A stretch of DNA of 64,000 nucleotides from Sphingobacterium sp. UGAL515B_05 (lineage in GTDB: Bacteria > Bacteroidota > Bacteroidia > Sphingobacteriales > Sphingobacteriaceae). Below the pieces are notes generated by a model. That model was given only the letters and a program-made list of their open reading frames with translations. It did not search any database and had not been told where the DNA came from. The stretch is from assembly GCF_033097525.1 (NCBI RefSeq), contig NZ_CP109907.1, positions 5,704,001-5,768,000 of the forward strand, written 5' to 3'. The position numbers and the translations under genes were made by a program. Positions 1-8,709 of this stretch are shown here, in pieces (within the stretch, counting starts at the first letter, position 1; each line of letters starts with the position of its first letter).

Positions 1-2
1 AC

Positions 3-2540
3 ATATTTGAAAATAGACTTGTTCTTAAAAGGGTTTGGTTGACCAAGACAAAAGCACTGAATACCTATTACGTCTATGATGACTATGGCAATTTAAGATA
101 TGTTGTTCCACCGGGGTATAGCTCTTCTACATTAAAAGAAACCAATGATAATGATTTCAATGAACTCATATACGCATATAAATATGATGAAAGGCTCAGG
201 ATAACCGAAAAGAAGATCCCGGGAAAGGGTTGGGAATATTTTGTCTACAACAAAAATGACCAGCCTATATTGACCCAGGATTCTGTGCAGCGTTCCGTGG
301 GAAAATGGAGCTATACAAAATATGATGCCTTCGGTCGTATCGCTTCGACCGGTATCTATACAAATACCCTTGCAGATCAGAAAACCCGGGCTCAGGTACA
401 GGCAATTGCTGACGGAATATCAGCTATCTGGGAAATCCGTACCGGAACTACTTATAGTAATAATGCATTCCCAAATACAGCCTTACAATTGTCGGAGTTA
501 ACAGTGAACTATTATGATGACTACAGTTTCAAGACGACCGCCGTTCTCTCTGCGACTTCTGGTCTAGACAGTACCTGGATGGTGAATGGACTATTAACAG
601 GGACAAAAATAGCGAAAGATGACGGCTCATCGCCTTTATTATCCGTAAACTATTATAATAAATTTGGCGATGTTGTGGAAATCGTTTCCGACAATCATCT
701 TGGAGGGGTGGACAGAGTAACCAATAGCTATAATTTTACGGGAGATCTACTAACGAGCAAAAGACAGCATAGGATCAGTGGTTCTACGGATTTGACAACA
801 CTCTTGACCACAAATGAATATGACCATGTTGGGCGATTGACACAGACAAAGAAGAGGGTCAATAGCCAGACCGAATTTATCCAGAGCCGACTCGCTTATA
901 ATGACATTGGACAGCTGAAAACCAAGTCACTTCATAGTGAAAACAGCGGAAGCAACTTTTTGACAAGTATCGCCTATCAGTACAATGAACGAGGTTGGAT
1001 GACCAAGACAAGTTCTCCCCAGTTTACCTCCCAGCTGAACTATAATAAAAACGGCACAACTGTATTAGCAAACGCGCAGTATAACGGCAATATAGCCCAG
1101 CAGCTATGGGGATATGCAGCTACAACAAGTAATACTTTTACCTATGGTTATGATGCATTGAATAGGTTGAAGAACGGGGTGAGTACTGGAACTGTGATGA
1201 GTGAAGTCTTGACCTATGATGACATGGGCAATATCAAAACCCTGATTCGTGATAGTGGTACTACAATCAGCTATAATTACAGCAATAATAACAAGAGCAA
1301 TCGGCTTGCAAGCCTTTCAGGAGGATTGACGGGGACATTTGCATATGATGGAAATGGTAACGCGACCAAAGACCGTACAGGGATGACATTGGGCTACAAT
1401 TACCTGAGCCTGCCAAAAACAGCAGTTGGAGGTGGTAAAAGCATTTCTTATATCTATGATGCGACGGGAAGTAAGTTGAACAGGACGTCAACTGTTGGCG
1501 GAACAACCACGCAGCAAGACTATTTAGGTGGTATTGAATATAGTAGAACTGGATCCGCCAGTCCCGTTATTGAGCGTATTGCTACAGAGGACGGTTTTTT
1601 GTTGAACAGCTCTGGCAGCTATAGTTATTATTACAATCTGACCGATCATTTGGGTAATGTCCGTATAGTGCTGAAGAAAGATGGCACAGCTACAGCCCCA
1701 TTAGCAACGGTGATGCAGAAACAGGATTATTATCCATTTGGCAAGACGAAATCCATTGCAACAAGTATTGATAATAAGTATCTTTACAATAGTAAAGAAA
1801 TACAGAAAGATCTGAATCTAGGCACACATAATTTGGGTAGTAGTTATGTGCTGGAAGGTCAATATGACTACGGGGCGAGGTTTTATGACGCGGAGATAGG
1901 CAGGTGGAATGTGGTGGATCCGCTGGCCGATATATTCGAAGATTTTTCTCCGTACAACTATGGCATAAACAATCCGATATTGATGGATGATCCAACTGGA
2001 ATGGCTGCTGATACGGTTATTAGAGCTAGAGTACGGGGTCCACAGGTTTTAGTATTTAGAAATGCACCTAAAAGAGGCCCTGTTCGGGGGTTCTGGGCGG
2101 GAGTTGAACAAGTTTTGACGGGTGGAAATCACGATGGATATAAATACGACTGGGACGGAAAGCCAATTGGTTATGCTCCAGTTATGGGGATGCCTCCTGA
2201 TATTGGAGTTGCTGCTATCGCTGGAAATATTAATGCGGTTTATAAAGGTTTTAAAAAAGGAATACCTTATATTGGTAAGACATTCAATTTTTTAAAACGG
2301 TATAGTAAAGCGGAACGAGAGTTGATGAAATTAAAGACACTTTTCTCTGGTATTGATGATCCAATTTTATTAAGAGCGGTGGAACAAAAAGTATTAGAAG
2401 TTCAAAAATCTCTTGGAAAAGTCTCTAATCAAAGAAACGCATTCAATCCAAATAGAACTGACTATGAGACTTATATGTTGAAAGCTGAAAAGTGGTTGAA
2501 TGAGAACTACCCTAATTGGAAAGATTTATTACAAAATTGA
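3..2540 (+). CDS. RHS repeat-associated core domain protein, 5' end cut by window edge
   Basis: This is the C-terminal part of a large RHS/YD-repeat protein, a secreted or surface shell that delivers a variable C-terminal toxin to neighbouring cells. The frame is open to the first base of the window, so the TTG at 39 is not the true start. YD-type repeats (YDDYGNL, YDALNRL, YDDMGNI, YDGNGN) fill most of the protein. The RHS core hallmark YDYGARFYDAEIGRWNVVDP lies near codon 610 and is followed by NPILMDDPTGM, after which sequence diverges into a tip of about 175 residues. I do not recognise the tip; it has no obvious catalytic motif, is rich in Lys and aromatic residues, and ends NYPNWKDLLQN. 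The next gene begins 1 nt after the stop, as expected for a toxin/immunity pair. Family call is firm; tip activity is unknown. Confidence 0.9.
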   Translation: MFENRLVLKRVWLTKTKALNTYYVYDDYGNLRYVVPPGYSSSTLKETNDNDFNELIYAYKYDERLRITEKKIPGKGWEYFVYNKNDQPILTQDSVQRSVGKWSYTKYDAFGRIASTGIYTNTLADQKTRAQVQAIADGISAIWEIRTGTTYSNNAFPNTALQLSELTVNYYDDYSFKTTAVLSATSGLDSTWMVNGLLTGTKIAKDDGSSPLLSVNYYNKFGDVVEIVSDNHLGGVDRVTNSYNFTGDLLTSKRQHRISGSTDLTTLLTTNEYDHVGRLTQTKKRVNSQTEFIQSRLAYNDIGQLKTKSLHSENSGSNFLTSIAYQYNERGWMTKTSSPQFTSQLNYNKNGTTVLANAQYNGNIAQQLWGYAATTSNTFTYGYDALNRLKNGVSTGTVMSEVLTYDDMGNIKTLIRDSGTTISYNYSNNNKSNRLASLSGGLTGTFAYDGNGNATKDRTGMTLGYNYLSLPKTAVGGGKSISYIYDATGSKLNRTSTVGGTTTQQDYLGGIEYSRTGSASPVIERIATEDGFLLNSSGSYSYYYNLTDHLGNVRIVLKKDGTATAPLATVMQKQDYYPFGKTKSIATSIDNKYLYNSKEIQKDLNLGTHNLGSSYVLEGQYDYGARFYDAEIGRWNVVDPLADIFEDFSPYNYGINNPILMDDPTGMAADTVIRARVRGPQVLVFRNAPKRGPVRGFWAGVEQVLTGGNHDGYKYDWDGKPIGYAPVMGMPPDIGVAAIAGNINAVYKGFKKGIPYIGKTFNFLKRYSKAERELMKLKTLFSGIDDPILLRAVEQKVLEVQKSLGKVSNQRNAFNPNRTDYETYMLKAEKWLNENYPNWKDLLQN

Positions 2541-2541
2541 T

Positions 2542-3255
2542 ATGCAAATAGAAAAAAAGATTTATAAATTACCATTGTTTAATATCCCCTTTAACGAAAT
2601 AAAGTCTCTTGAATCGTTTGATAAAAAATATGTTTGTTGTAGCTCTATTTCAATAAGACCTTTCATGAATTTAGCACAATATCTTGTTGATGTATATAAC
2701 TTGTATGATGACGAAATAACAGGTTTTAGCTCATTGAAGCAGGAAAATAAACTATTTGGCAGTGTTATTTCCGAAGAATTAACTATTAGAGGCAAATCAA
2801 AATGTATAAAAATTGATACAGTTAATGTAGAAATTACCAAAGATGAACTGCCTGATCTTAAATATAGTCCAGATGATATATTTTCTAATGAAGGAAAATG
2901 GTTTTATACTGAGAAAGGACATTATCAAATATTTTCTGGGATAAGATCGGTATATGAAAATGTAAAACATCTCGAAGGGCTTGAGATATATGGAGATAAT
3001 ATATTACGACTGAGAACGGTTATTGAGCTGTTGAAAATTAATGTAGATCTAGGTAAAACGAATATGACAATTGAAGAATACCTTGACGTAGGTTTTCTAG
3101 TTCTCAAATCTGACCCTTCAATGAGCAAGATTGATGACGAAACTATTCAAGATGGAGTTAAAAATTGGATGCCAACAATGTTAAATATGCCGCTATATTC
3201 GAAAATCCCTTTAGAGATAAGAGGAAAAAAGCTCATCTCGGGGGAATGGAAATAA
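2542..3255 (+). CDS. putative immunity protein for the RHS tip
   Basis: A 237-residue protein of no family I recognise, starting with MQIEKKIYKLPLF 1 nt after the RHS stop codon. An upstream ATG at 2500 lies inside the RHS gene and is less likely because 2542 gives tight tail-to-head spacing. The protein is soluble-looking, acidic and AT-rich in codon use like the RHS tip, and has no signal peptide or membrane segment. Position directly behind a polymorphic toxin tip, with matching base composition that differs from the conserved RHS core, is the usual arrangement of an immunity gene that neutralises the toxin in the producing cell. That role is inference from context only. Some such proteins belong to Imm families with similar length, but no diagnostic motif could be read here. 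Confidence 0.6.
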   Translation: MQIEKKIYKLPLFNIPFNEIKSLESFDKKYVCCSSISIRPFMNLAQYLVDVYNLYDDEITGFSSLKQENKLFGSVISEELTIRGKSKCIKIDTVNVEITKDELPDLKYSPDDIFSNEGKWFYTEKGHYQIFSGIRSVYENVKHLEGLEIYGDNILRLRTVIELLKINVDLGKTNMTIEEYLDVGFLVLKSDPSMSKIDDETIQDGVKNWMPTMLNMPLYSKIPLEIRGKKLISGEWK

Positions 3256-3263
3256 ACAGTTAA

Positions 3264-3290
3264 AATCTTCCGAGTTAACGGAGGAAGATT
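3264..3290 (+). terminator. hairpin after the RHS/immunity pair
   Basis: An 8-bp inverted repeat (AATCTTCC / GGAAGATT) with an 11-nt loop starts 9 nt after the immunity gene stop and is followed by ATTTTG rather than a long T tract. It may terminate the RHS/immunity transcript; the short T run makes this uncertain. Confidence 0.4.
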
Positions 3291-3422
3291 ATTTTGAGAT
3301 CTTCTTTTCCATCAGAAGTTTTTAAAATTAACCCGTCTCGAAATAGACATACTTCCTCCGAAAGGTAAAGAAACGTCAGGTCTTTGGGCAGGAAGTACCA
3401 GTAGTAAACATAGCGAGGATTT

Positions 3423-3719
3423 ATGAACAAATCGTCATCAACTATACATATTGCCCCAGCCCTAAAAGGATATGCTTTGTTAGATAAAAATAACGTTTTT
3501 AAACACGAATTTATACATGTTTATCACTATATGAAAGGATTTTCTGCAGCTCTTATGAATAAATTTTCAGAAAGCGGTGCAACTGATTACTCATTTCACT
3601 ATATTAAGCATTTCAAGTTGTCGAATGTCCAAATGTCATACATACAAAAATTTAGATTTAATTATCCTGCAGAATTTTCATGGCGAAATGTAAATAAATA
3701 TGTACATCATTATGGATAA
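3423..3719 (+). pseudogene. orphan HExxH fragment, probably a displaced RHS toxin tip
   Basis: A 98-codon open frame containing HEFIHVYH, a zinc-metallopeptidase (zincin) HExxH motif, near codon 30. The frame is closed upstream by a TAG at 3411, and the sequence just before it in another frame (GLWAGSTSSKHSED) also looks once-coding, so this appears to be the 3' end of a larger gene that has decayed. Zincin-like HExxH domains are common as toxin tips of RHS proteins, and arrays of displaced tips with immunity genes commonly trail RHS genes. The nearby IS element supports rearrangement. No immunity gene for it is evident. It may be translated from the ATG at 3423, but a 98-residue protein is too short to be a complete peptidase. 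Confidence 0.45.
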
Positions 3720-3859
3720 AATAATAAAATTCATAGCTTTATTAATTTTATTATCCAGGTACACTAATGCCCCTGACGTGACCTCTCCCCAAAAAACTGG
3801 AGCATTTAAAAGTAGAGAATTCAGACTTGAATTACTAATTTTAAAAGGGAGGAAAAGTG

Positions 3860-4141
3860 ATGAAAAAATCAAAGTTTACCGAAGCACAGATTGCCTTTGC
3901 GATCAAACAGTCCGAGACAAGTGCCCGTGTGGAAGAAGTCTGCAGAAAAATGGGTATCAGCGAAGCTACGTTCTACAACTGGAAGAAGAAATACGGTGGC
4001 TTGGGTGTATCGGAGCTGCGTAAGCTCCTGCAATTGGAAGAAGAAAATGCACAGCTGAAAAAGCTCGTGGCCGATCTTAGTCTGGACAAACTGATGCTCC
4101 AGGATGTATTAAAAAAAAATTTTAAAGCCTTCGCAGCGTAG
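3860..4141 (+). CDS. IS3-family transposase OrfA
   Basis: A 93-residue helix-turn-helix protein (KFTEAQIAFAIKQ, then VCRKMGISEATFYNWKKKYG) followed by a leucine-zipper stretch (LLQLEEENAQLKKLVADL), the standard IS3 OrfA layout; it binds the IS ends. ATG 3860 is preferred over the GTG 3 nt upstream; a GGGAGG tract sits about 10 nt before it, which is unusual for this organism and hints at an origin elsewhere or a leader supplied by the IS. A run of nine A residues at 4111-4119 near the 3' end is a plausible slippery site for the -1 frameshift that normally makes the OrfAB fusion transposase. Confidence 0.85.
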   Translation: MKKSKFTEAQIAFAIKQSETSARVEEVCRKMGISEATFYNWKKKYGGLGVSELRKLLQLEEENAQLKKLVADLSLDKLMLQDVLKKNFKAFAA

Positions 4142-4145
4142 AACC

Positions 4146-4979
4146 ATGGTTACCGGACTCATTTCTGATTATCGAATTTCCCTACGCAGAGCGTGCGAGG
4201 TATCTCTGCTGAGCACCTCAGTTTGGTATTATAAACACCATAGACCAGATGACAGTCCATTACGTCTTCGCATAAAAAGCATTGCTTAAACACGTGTCCG
4301 TTACGGCATAGAGCGGATCGTCGTTCTTTTGAAACGTGAAGGCTGGCGGGATAATCCAAAACGGATTTATCGAATTTATAAAGAAGAAGGCTTAAATCTA
4401 CGGGTGAAAAGGCCCAGACGCTGCCGCGCCGCCGCTCATCGTTCCGAGAGACCGGTTTTTTCCAATTTACATGACTGCTGGAGTATGGACTTTGTCGCTG
4501 ATGCGCTATTCGATGGCAGGAAAATCCGCCGCTTAACTATAGTGGATAACTATAGCCGTAAATGCATGGCTATTGCGGTTGGACAGGGGCTTAAAGGAAG
4601 TGACGTTTTTTCTATTTTGGAAGGGCTCCGACTATTCCAACAGGCAATACCAAGAAAAATCCAAGTGGATAACGGATCGGAATTTATTTCCAAGGAGGTC
4701 GATAGATGAGCTTATGAACATCAGGTGGAATTAGTTTTCTCCAGGCCAGGAAAACCAATAGATAATCCGTATATTGAATCATTCAATGGAAGTTTTCGGG
4801 ACGAGTGCCTGAACGCGCATTGGTTCCTGTCATTGGAGGATGCGAATGAAAAAATTGAAATCTGGAGGGAAGAGTACAACACCTTCAGACCCCACAGCTG
4901 TTTAGGGGATATGACACCTGAAATGTTTATCGAAAAACAGGTCAAAACAGCAGAATTTTCTACTTTAGAATACTCTTAA
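4146..4979 (+). pseudogene. IS3-family transposase OrfB, two in-frame stops
   Basis: Integrase-core half of the transposase, in the -1 frame relative to orfA. The DDE triad is intact in sequence: MDFVADALFDGR, QVDNGSEFIS and the E of ESFNGSFRDECL. Reading is broken twice, by TAA at 4287-4289 (SIA*TRVRYGIERI, probably once GAA) and TGA at 4707-4709 (EVDR*AYEHQVE, probably once TGG). Apart from these point changes the frame is continuous from 4146 to 4979, so decay is recent relative to the insertion. No functional OrfB can be made without readthrough of both codons. Confidence 0.85.
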
Positions 4980-5034
4980 ATTCGGGGAGAGGTCATTCGA
5001 TTGGAATTATTTAGTTTTGGATATAGCTAGTTAG

Positions 5035-5307
5035 GGTGAGATTACAATATCATATGTACTATACAGACTATTAAAAAAGAAGTATGAAATAAATATATAT
5101 TCATATAGTTTCCTTTCTAAAAAAGAAAAAGGTTACTTCGTTTTTCGTCCAGTCTCCCCAAAAAAGGATTTAAATATCAAGTATGTATTTGGAAATAGAG
5201 GAAAAATATATTTAAGTTCTGGAAATAAAATTTATGAAATCTATAACCAGAAAATAACTGAGATCTTATCTTTTGTAAACAAAGAGATAGTAGGGATATC
5301 CTTTTGA
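5035..5307 (+). pseudogene. 5'-truncated gene fragment beside the IS
   Basis: An open frame of about 90 codons without a usable start codon begins just after an in-frame TAG at 5032 and reads GEITISYVLYRLLKKKYEIN ... VFGNRGKIYLSSGNKIYEIY ... IVGISF before a TGA. The composition looks coding (Lys, Ile and Tyr rich like the local genes), but I recognise no family. It lies 40 bp from the right end of the IS. The short frame just left of the IS (beginning MDKIIKFIALLILL at 3712, a possible signal peptide) may be the other half, yet joining the two across the IS does not restore one frame. Confidence 0.35.
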
Positions 5308-5615
5308 AGATATCCTAAGGTATTTTCGTAAGTATAGATTTACAATTTTGTCTTCAAATACTTAAAGTAAATGAATTAGAAACCAATTTAAAATACATAT
5401 TATCAGCAAAGACGGTTTTATTAATATTTACACAAGGTAATACTGGGTAATAGGGGCACATACTATTTGCTTTAGGAAGCTGATTGTAAGTACCCCATTT
5501 TTCCGACAGCTGAGATTGGACTTTTCTAATTTACGTTACTAATTGATTTATTTGTTGTTGGTGTCTAATTATACAGCAAAGAGAATAATTAGGTAAATCA
5601 ATTAAATTAGAAAAA
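5308..5615. other. non-coding gap, little visible
   Basis: An AT-rich stretch with no credible open frame. It begins with an imperfect hairpin (GGATATC ... GATATCC, 5294-5315) that overlaps the stop of the preceding fragment and could be its terminator. Nothing else is evident. Confidence 0.3.
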
Positions 5616-5645
5616 ATGAAAAATAAAATTATTGGCACTACTACA

Positions 5646-6194
5646 ATGAAAAAATATCTAACTTCCTTATTCCTCTTCATGTTAATGCTAGGAAAGCTAC
5701 ATGGACAGACAGATTTTACGAAACCTGAAGATACACTCACCATTTTGGAGCATCCCTCATCGTTTAGTGATTTGATTAAGCAGTTTAAAGGGAAGGTTAT
5801 TTATATAGATATCATGGCCTCATGGTGCAAACCATGTATTCAGGAACTTAAAATTTCTAAAGGACTTGATCAGTTTTTCGCTAAGGAAAATATAGTCAAA
5901 CTTTATATTAGTATCGACAATTTTGGACAGACAGATAAAGCGATAGAAATTCTAAAAACCGAGAACATCAAAGGATATTTTGTAACATACCAGGCTCCGG
6001 ACGGAAAACCTAATCAATTTGCAACGGATTTGGAAAACCTACTTTTATTCGACAACAAAAAACAATTTAGAGGTATACCCATTTATGCAATAGTTGATAA
6101 ACAAGGAACACTGATTACCAATGATGCAAAAAGACCAAGTTCCGGAGAAGAACTTAAAAAACAGTTGCAAAAGACAAATAATTCGCACAATTAA
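5646..6194 (+). CDS. TlpA/ResA-like thioredoxin-fold protein, exported
   Basis: A 182-residue protein beginning MKKYLTSLFLFMLMLGKLHGQ, a clear signal peptide; the ATG at 5616 would put ten extra residues before it and is less likely. The redox motif is ASWCKPCIQEL about 50 residues in, the WCxxC of the TlpA/ResA/thioredoxin family. This predicts a periplasmic disulfide reductase or oxidase. Length fits a single thioredoxin domain. It has no partner gene: it lies alone between an IS3 copy and an IS256 remnant. The C-terminal part (KQFRGIPIYAIVDKQGTLI) matches the cis-Pro strand region of the fold. Substrate cannot be inferred from context. Confidence 0.8.
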   Translation: MKKYLTSLFLFMLMLGKLHGQTDFTKPEDTLTILEHPSSFSDLIKQFKGKVIYIDIMASWCKPCIQELKISKGLDQFFAKENIVKLYISIDNFGQTDKAIEILKTENIKGYFVTYQAPDGKPNQFATDLENLLLFDNKKQFRGIPIYAIVDKQGTLITNDAKRPSSGEELKKQLQKTNNSHN

Positions 6195-6480
6195 CCAGAG
6201 CAACCTAGCTTTTTTACTTTTTCATATCTCATCTTCAAACAATACTGCAAAGATAAAGCATACTTTGGAAAAAGATGATTCAACATCATATTCGCCTGTT
6301 TATGACATAAATATGAGTTAACAAAAAGCTAAAGTTATTGATTATAATAAAAAATACATCTGGAATAACTAGTATAAATTTTTGCTATCTTGTTGTTTAA
6401 CATGAGAAAAGTATTATTTACCCTAATTTCTTGTTGCGGGAGTGTAAACTGAACTGTGTCATTGGATAATTAACCAAAAT

Positions 6481-6729
6481 CTAAAAGCCTCTATCAAGTT
6501 TGAGCCTATCCCCAAATTTAATGTAAAGTTGGGATATGGTCAAGCCGCAGTTATGCACTGGCATTGTCCACTTTTTAGAGATGTCCTTTATTATAAGAAA
6601 CATCAGCTTCATAAGAGCCTGCTCAGAACTGAATGCACCTTTAGACTTCCTTATTTTTCGGATCTGACGGTGCATTCCTTCAATAGGATTAGTCTCTCTG
6701 GATCTCAAGATCTGGCTTATTGAGCTCAT
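6481..6729 (-). pseudogene. C-terminal remnant of an IS256-family transposase
   Basis: About 75 codons match the C-terminus of IS256-type (mutator) transposases: NPIEGMHRQIRKIRKSKGAF, then KDISKKWTMPVHN, GLTISQLYIKFGDRLKLD. The conserved Asn-Ala-Ile-Glu-Gly/Phe-His region is present as NPIEGMH. Everything N-terminal to it, including the first catalytic Asp residues, is missing, and the upstream 12 residues (MSSISQILRSRE) do not belong to the family. No inverted repeats could be paired. It is a non-functional scar that, with the IS3 copy, shows repeated transposition in this stretch. Confidence 0.8.
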
Positions 6730-6881
6730 TTACTTTTTATTAATAACTGCAGGAGGGTACTCCTCCCGCAATTGTTCTTCTTCGAACACAATAATATTCC
6801 CCATTATACCCCCCAATATGCCCTACACGCAGCGAAGAATGATCCGCAACTGCCAGCAGTCTATATGACTGTTAGTTTTTA

Positions 6882-7468
6882 TTATGTTTTTGCAACCAGG
6901 AAGAATTCGCCACTTGCGGGAACAAGATTGTCTGTTCTGCCCTTGAAATATTTTTCTATCATATCTTTTGTTGAAACGGTTTGGATTTCTTTCAAACCTA
7001 TTTCGCCTGCAAGTTTTACAATGTCTTCAACACTGAAAAAACTTACAAATGGCGTTCCCGAAGCTGCAGCACCTTTCATTGCTATTTCTTGCATTGGTTT
7101 ATCTTCTTCATCAAGTTGCTCCAACGGTAAATAAAATGCTATTGCAATCGTCGAACCCGAAGCAAGCAAAGTCATTTTTTTCAATGTGTCTGTAATTGCT
7201 TTTTTTGTCAAGTAACAACATATTGTTTTATTCCGTTCTCAATTTCAGTTTTTGCAACATCTTCAACAAATCGCGCACAAGCAACAATAGAAGCACGAAG
7301 TCGTTTGGTATATTTCATATCAGGGCGTTCTTGCCATTCTGCCTCGGGTTTGATTAAGTCATATCCAATTTTGTCGTCAATTACATAAGGTTTTTCGTCT
7401 ATCAAAACGTGTAACGCTCTCCACAAAGCTGTTCGTAATGCTGTATTGTCTGGTTGTCTTGTTTTCAT
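6882..7468 (-). pseudogene. SAM-dependent methyltransferase (TIGR00027-like) with core deleted
   Basis: The first 86 codons (7468 to 7208) are the N-terminus of a TIGR00027-type class I methyltransferase: MKTRQPDNTALRTALWRALH, IDDKIGYDLI, then ARFVEDVAKTEIENGIKQYVV. In the family this is followed by the LGAGLDT glycine motif that binds SAM. Here the frame instead jumps within a few bases to LTKKAITDTLKKM, a segment near the C-terminal third of the family, in another frame (7211 to 6882), ending SGEFFLVAKT. Roughly 100 residues including the SAM-binding motif are absent, with a frameshift at the junction near 7211. The gene is therefore a deletion derivative without activity. Confidence 0.7.
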
Positions 7469-7645
7469 AATTTTCGTTCTATGCCAGTATCTGTAACTAT
7501 GACCGCTAACAGTTTGGATATATTGCCGAAGGCAGTGATTTTAGCTCTAAAATTCAATCAAAGGACGAACGCTAAATCTTGTATAAACGCCCTATCTACG
7601 CCTTTCAGCCCCATCTTTGGCAATACCTTGCTATGGGTTGTTTTT

Positions 7646-8566
7646 CTATTTGCAGTATTCATTAATTCGTTCTTTTGCATATTCTGCTCCGTTGTCAAGT
7701 GCTCTATTCCAATTTTCGCAAGCTCTCCTTTTGTCTCTTAAATTGAAATACGTGTTTCCTAAATTGAAGTATGCTTGTTGTTTTGCTTCCTGCCCCAGTT
7801 TGTCAAGTTTCAAAATTGTTTCATAGTCAGCAATTGCACCCTGATAATCTCCATTTTGGTCTTTAAGTCCACCACGATTTATTAAAGCACTTACAAATTT
7901 TGGTGCAATTTCTAATGCTTTGTCGTAGTCTTTAAGTGCCGATTTCCAGATGTACAGCTCGTTTTTCACGATAGCTCTTGAATAGTAAGCATTTGGGTCT
8001 GTTGGGTCAATTTGGATTGCAAAGTTCCAATTAAATATTGCGCCACTTAAATCTCCATTGTTATAACATGCTAAACCTTTATCAAAATAATAGTCCGCTT
8101 TTGTTGTGTCAATGACTGGAAATTTTTGTTCCTTCGGGTCAAATGGTCCACCGTAAGCGTCAAGTTTTGCGTCAAATTCAAAACCTCTTTTATACATATC
8201 CAAACCCCAAAAAAGTAAGTTGTCGGCTGTCATTGGAATTTCATTGGTCTCACCGTTTAATTCCCAGAGTTTTTCGTATTTTTTAACTTCTAGAACGGTA
8301 TAGGGATAATGTACCTTGATAAATTCTCCAAGTTTTTGTAAGTTCTCTTTTTTGTCTGAGATAAAAGTAAAATCCATTTTTGTCATGCAGTTGTCTTTAA
8401 GACCACTCTTGACCATATTAGTAAAAACGTCTTCGGCAGAAACTATTTCTTTGCTATATCCCTTAACAAAATCGTCCCAAGTGAAGAATGTCTGTTCCAT
8501 TTTCTTTTGTCCGTAGACTGTGAAGATTGTTAGTAAAAGTAATAGTGTCAATATCTTATTTCTCAT
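7646..8566 (-). CDS. exported RraB-like/TPR protein
   Basis: A 306-residue protein with a signal peptide (MRNKILTLLLLLTIFTVYGQ). Residues about 40-150 resemble the RraB fold, known from the RNase E inhibitor RraB: MDFTFISDKKENLQKLGEFI, later MTADNLLFWGLDMYKRGFEF and DAYGGPFDP. Residues about 160-300 form three to four TPR units (YYFDKGLACYNNGDLSGAIF, AYYSRAIVKNELYIWKSALK, ALINRGGLKDQNGDYQGAIA, AYFNLGNTYFNLRDKRRACE). An RNase E inhibitor role is unlikely for an exported protein; the RraB-like part probably serves as a generic interaction or immunity-type domain. It stands alone on the minus strand. The domain reading is by eye. Confidence 0.65.
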   Translation of the reverse strand: MRNKILTLLLLLTIFTVYGQKKMEQTFFTWDDFVKGYSKEIVSAEDVFTNMVKSGLKDNCMTKMDFTFISDKKENLQKLGEFIKVHYPYTVLEVKKYEKLWELNGETNEIPMTADNLLFWGLDMYKRGFEFDAKLDAYGGPFDPKEQKFPVIDTTKADYYFDKGLACYNNGDLSGAIFNWNFAIQIDPTDPNAYYSRAIVKNELYIWKSALKDYDKALEIAPKFVSALINRGGLKDQNGDYQGAIADYETILKLDKLGQEAKQQAYFNLGNTYFNLRDKRRACENWNRALDNGAEYAKERINEYCK

Positions 8567-8709
8567 TCGGGGGGTCGGTTTTAAAATTGTCCATAATGTT
8601 TCACTGTTTTGTATGACCGGTCTGAATTACCGCCAATTATCAAATATACTCAATCAAAGTAATTCAGCGCCCCTTTTGCCAATTCAACGTTAGCGCTAGT
8701 TTTCCTGAA

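Larger units (their letters stand above)
3779..4995 (+). mobile_element. IS3-family insertion sequence, inactivated
   Basis: The element is bounded by a perfect 12-bp inverted repeat, TGACCTCTCCCC at 3779-3790 and its complement at 4984-4995, and starts TG and ends CA as IS3-family elements do. It carries orfA and a -1-frame orfB. The 4 bases outside each end (GACG left, TTCG right) do not match, so no target duplication is visible; this suggests an old insertion or a rearrangement after insertion. The transposase is broken by two nonsense codons, so the copy cannot move by itself. Confidence 0.9.

Noticed and set aside
3700..4023. A 107-codon frame across the left end of the IS.
   Set aside because: It is a chance fusion of a possible truncated signal peptide with IS sequence and overlaps orfA in another frame.
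7480..8700. TTAGCG-containing motifs near three unrelated minus-strand genes, resembling integron cassette sites.
   Set aside because: The motifs do not fit GTTRRRY and have no paired, complementary second half, and no integron integrase is present.
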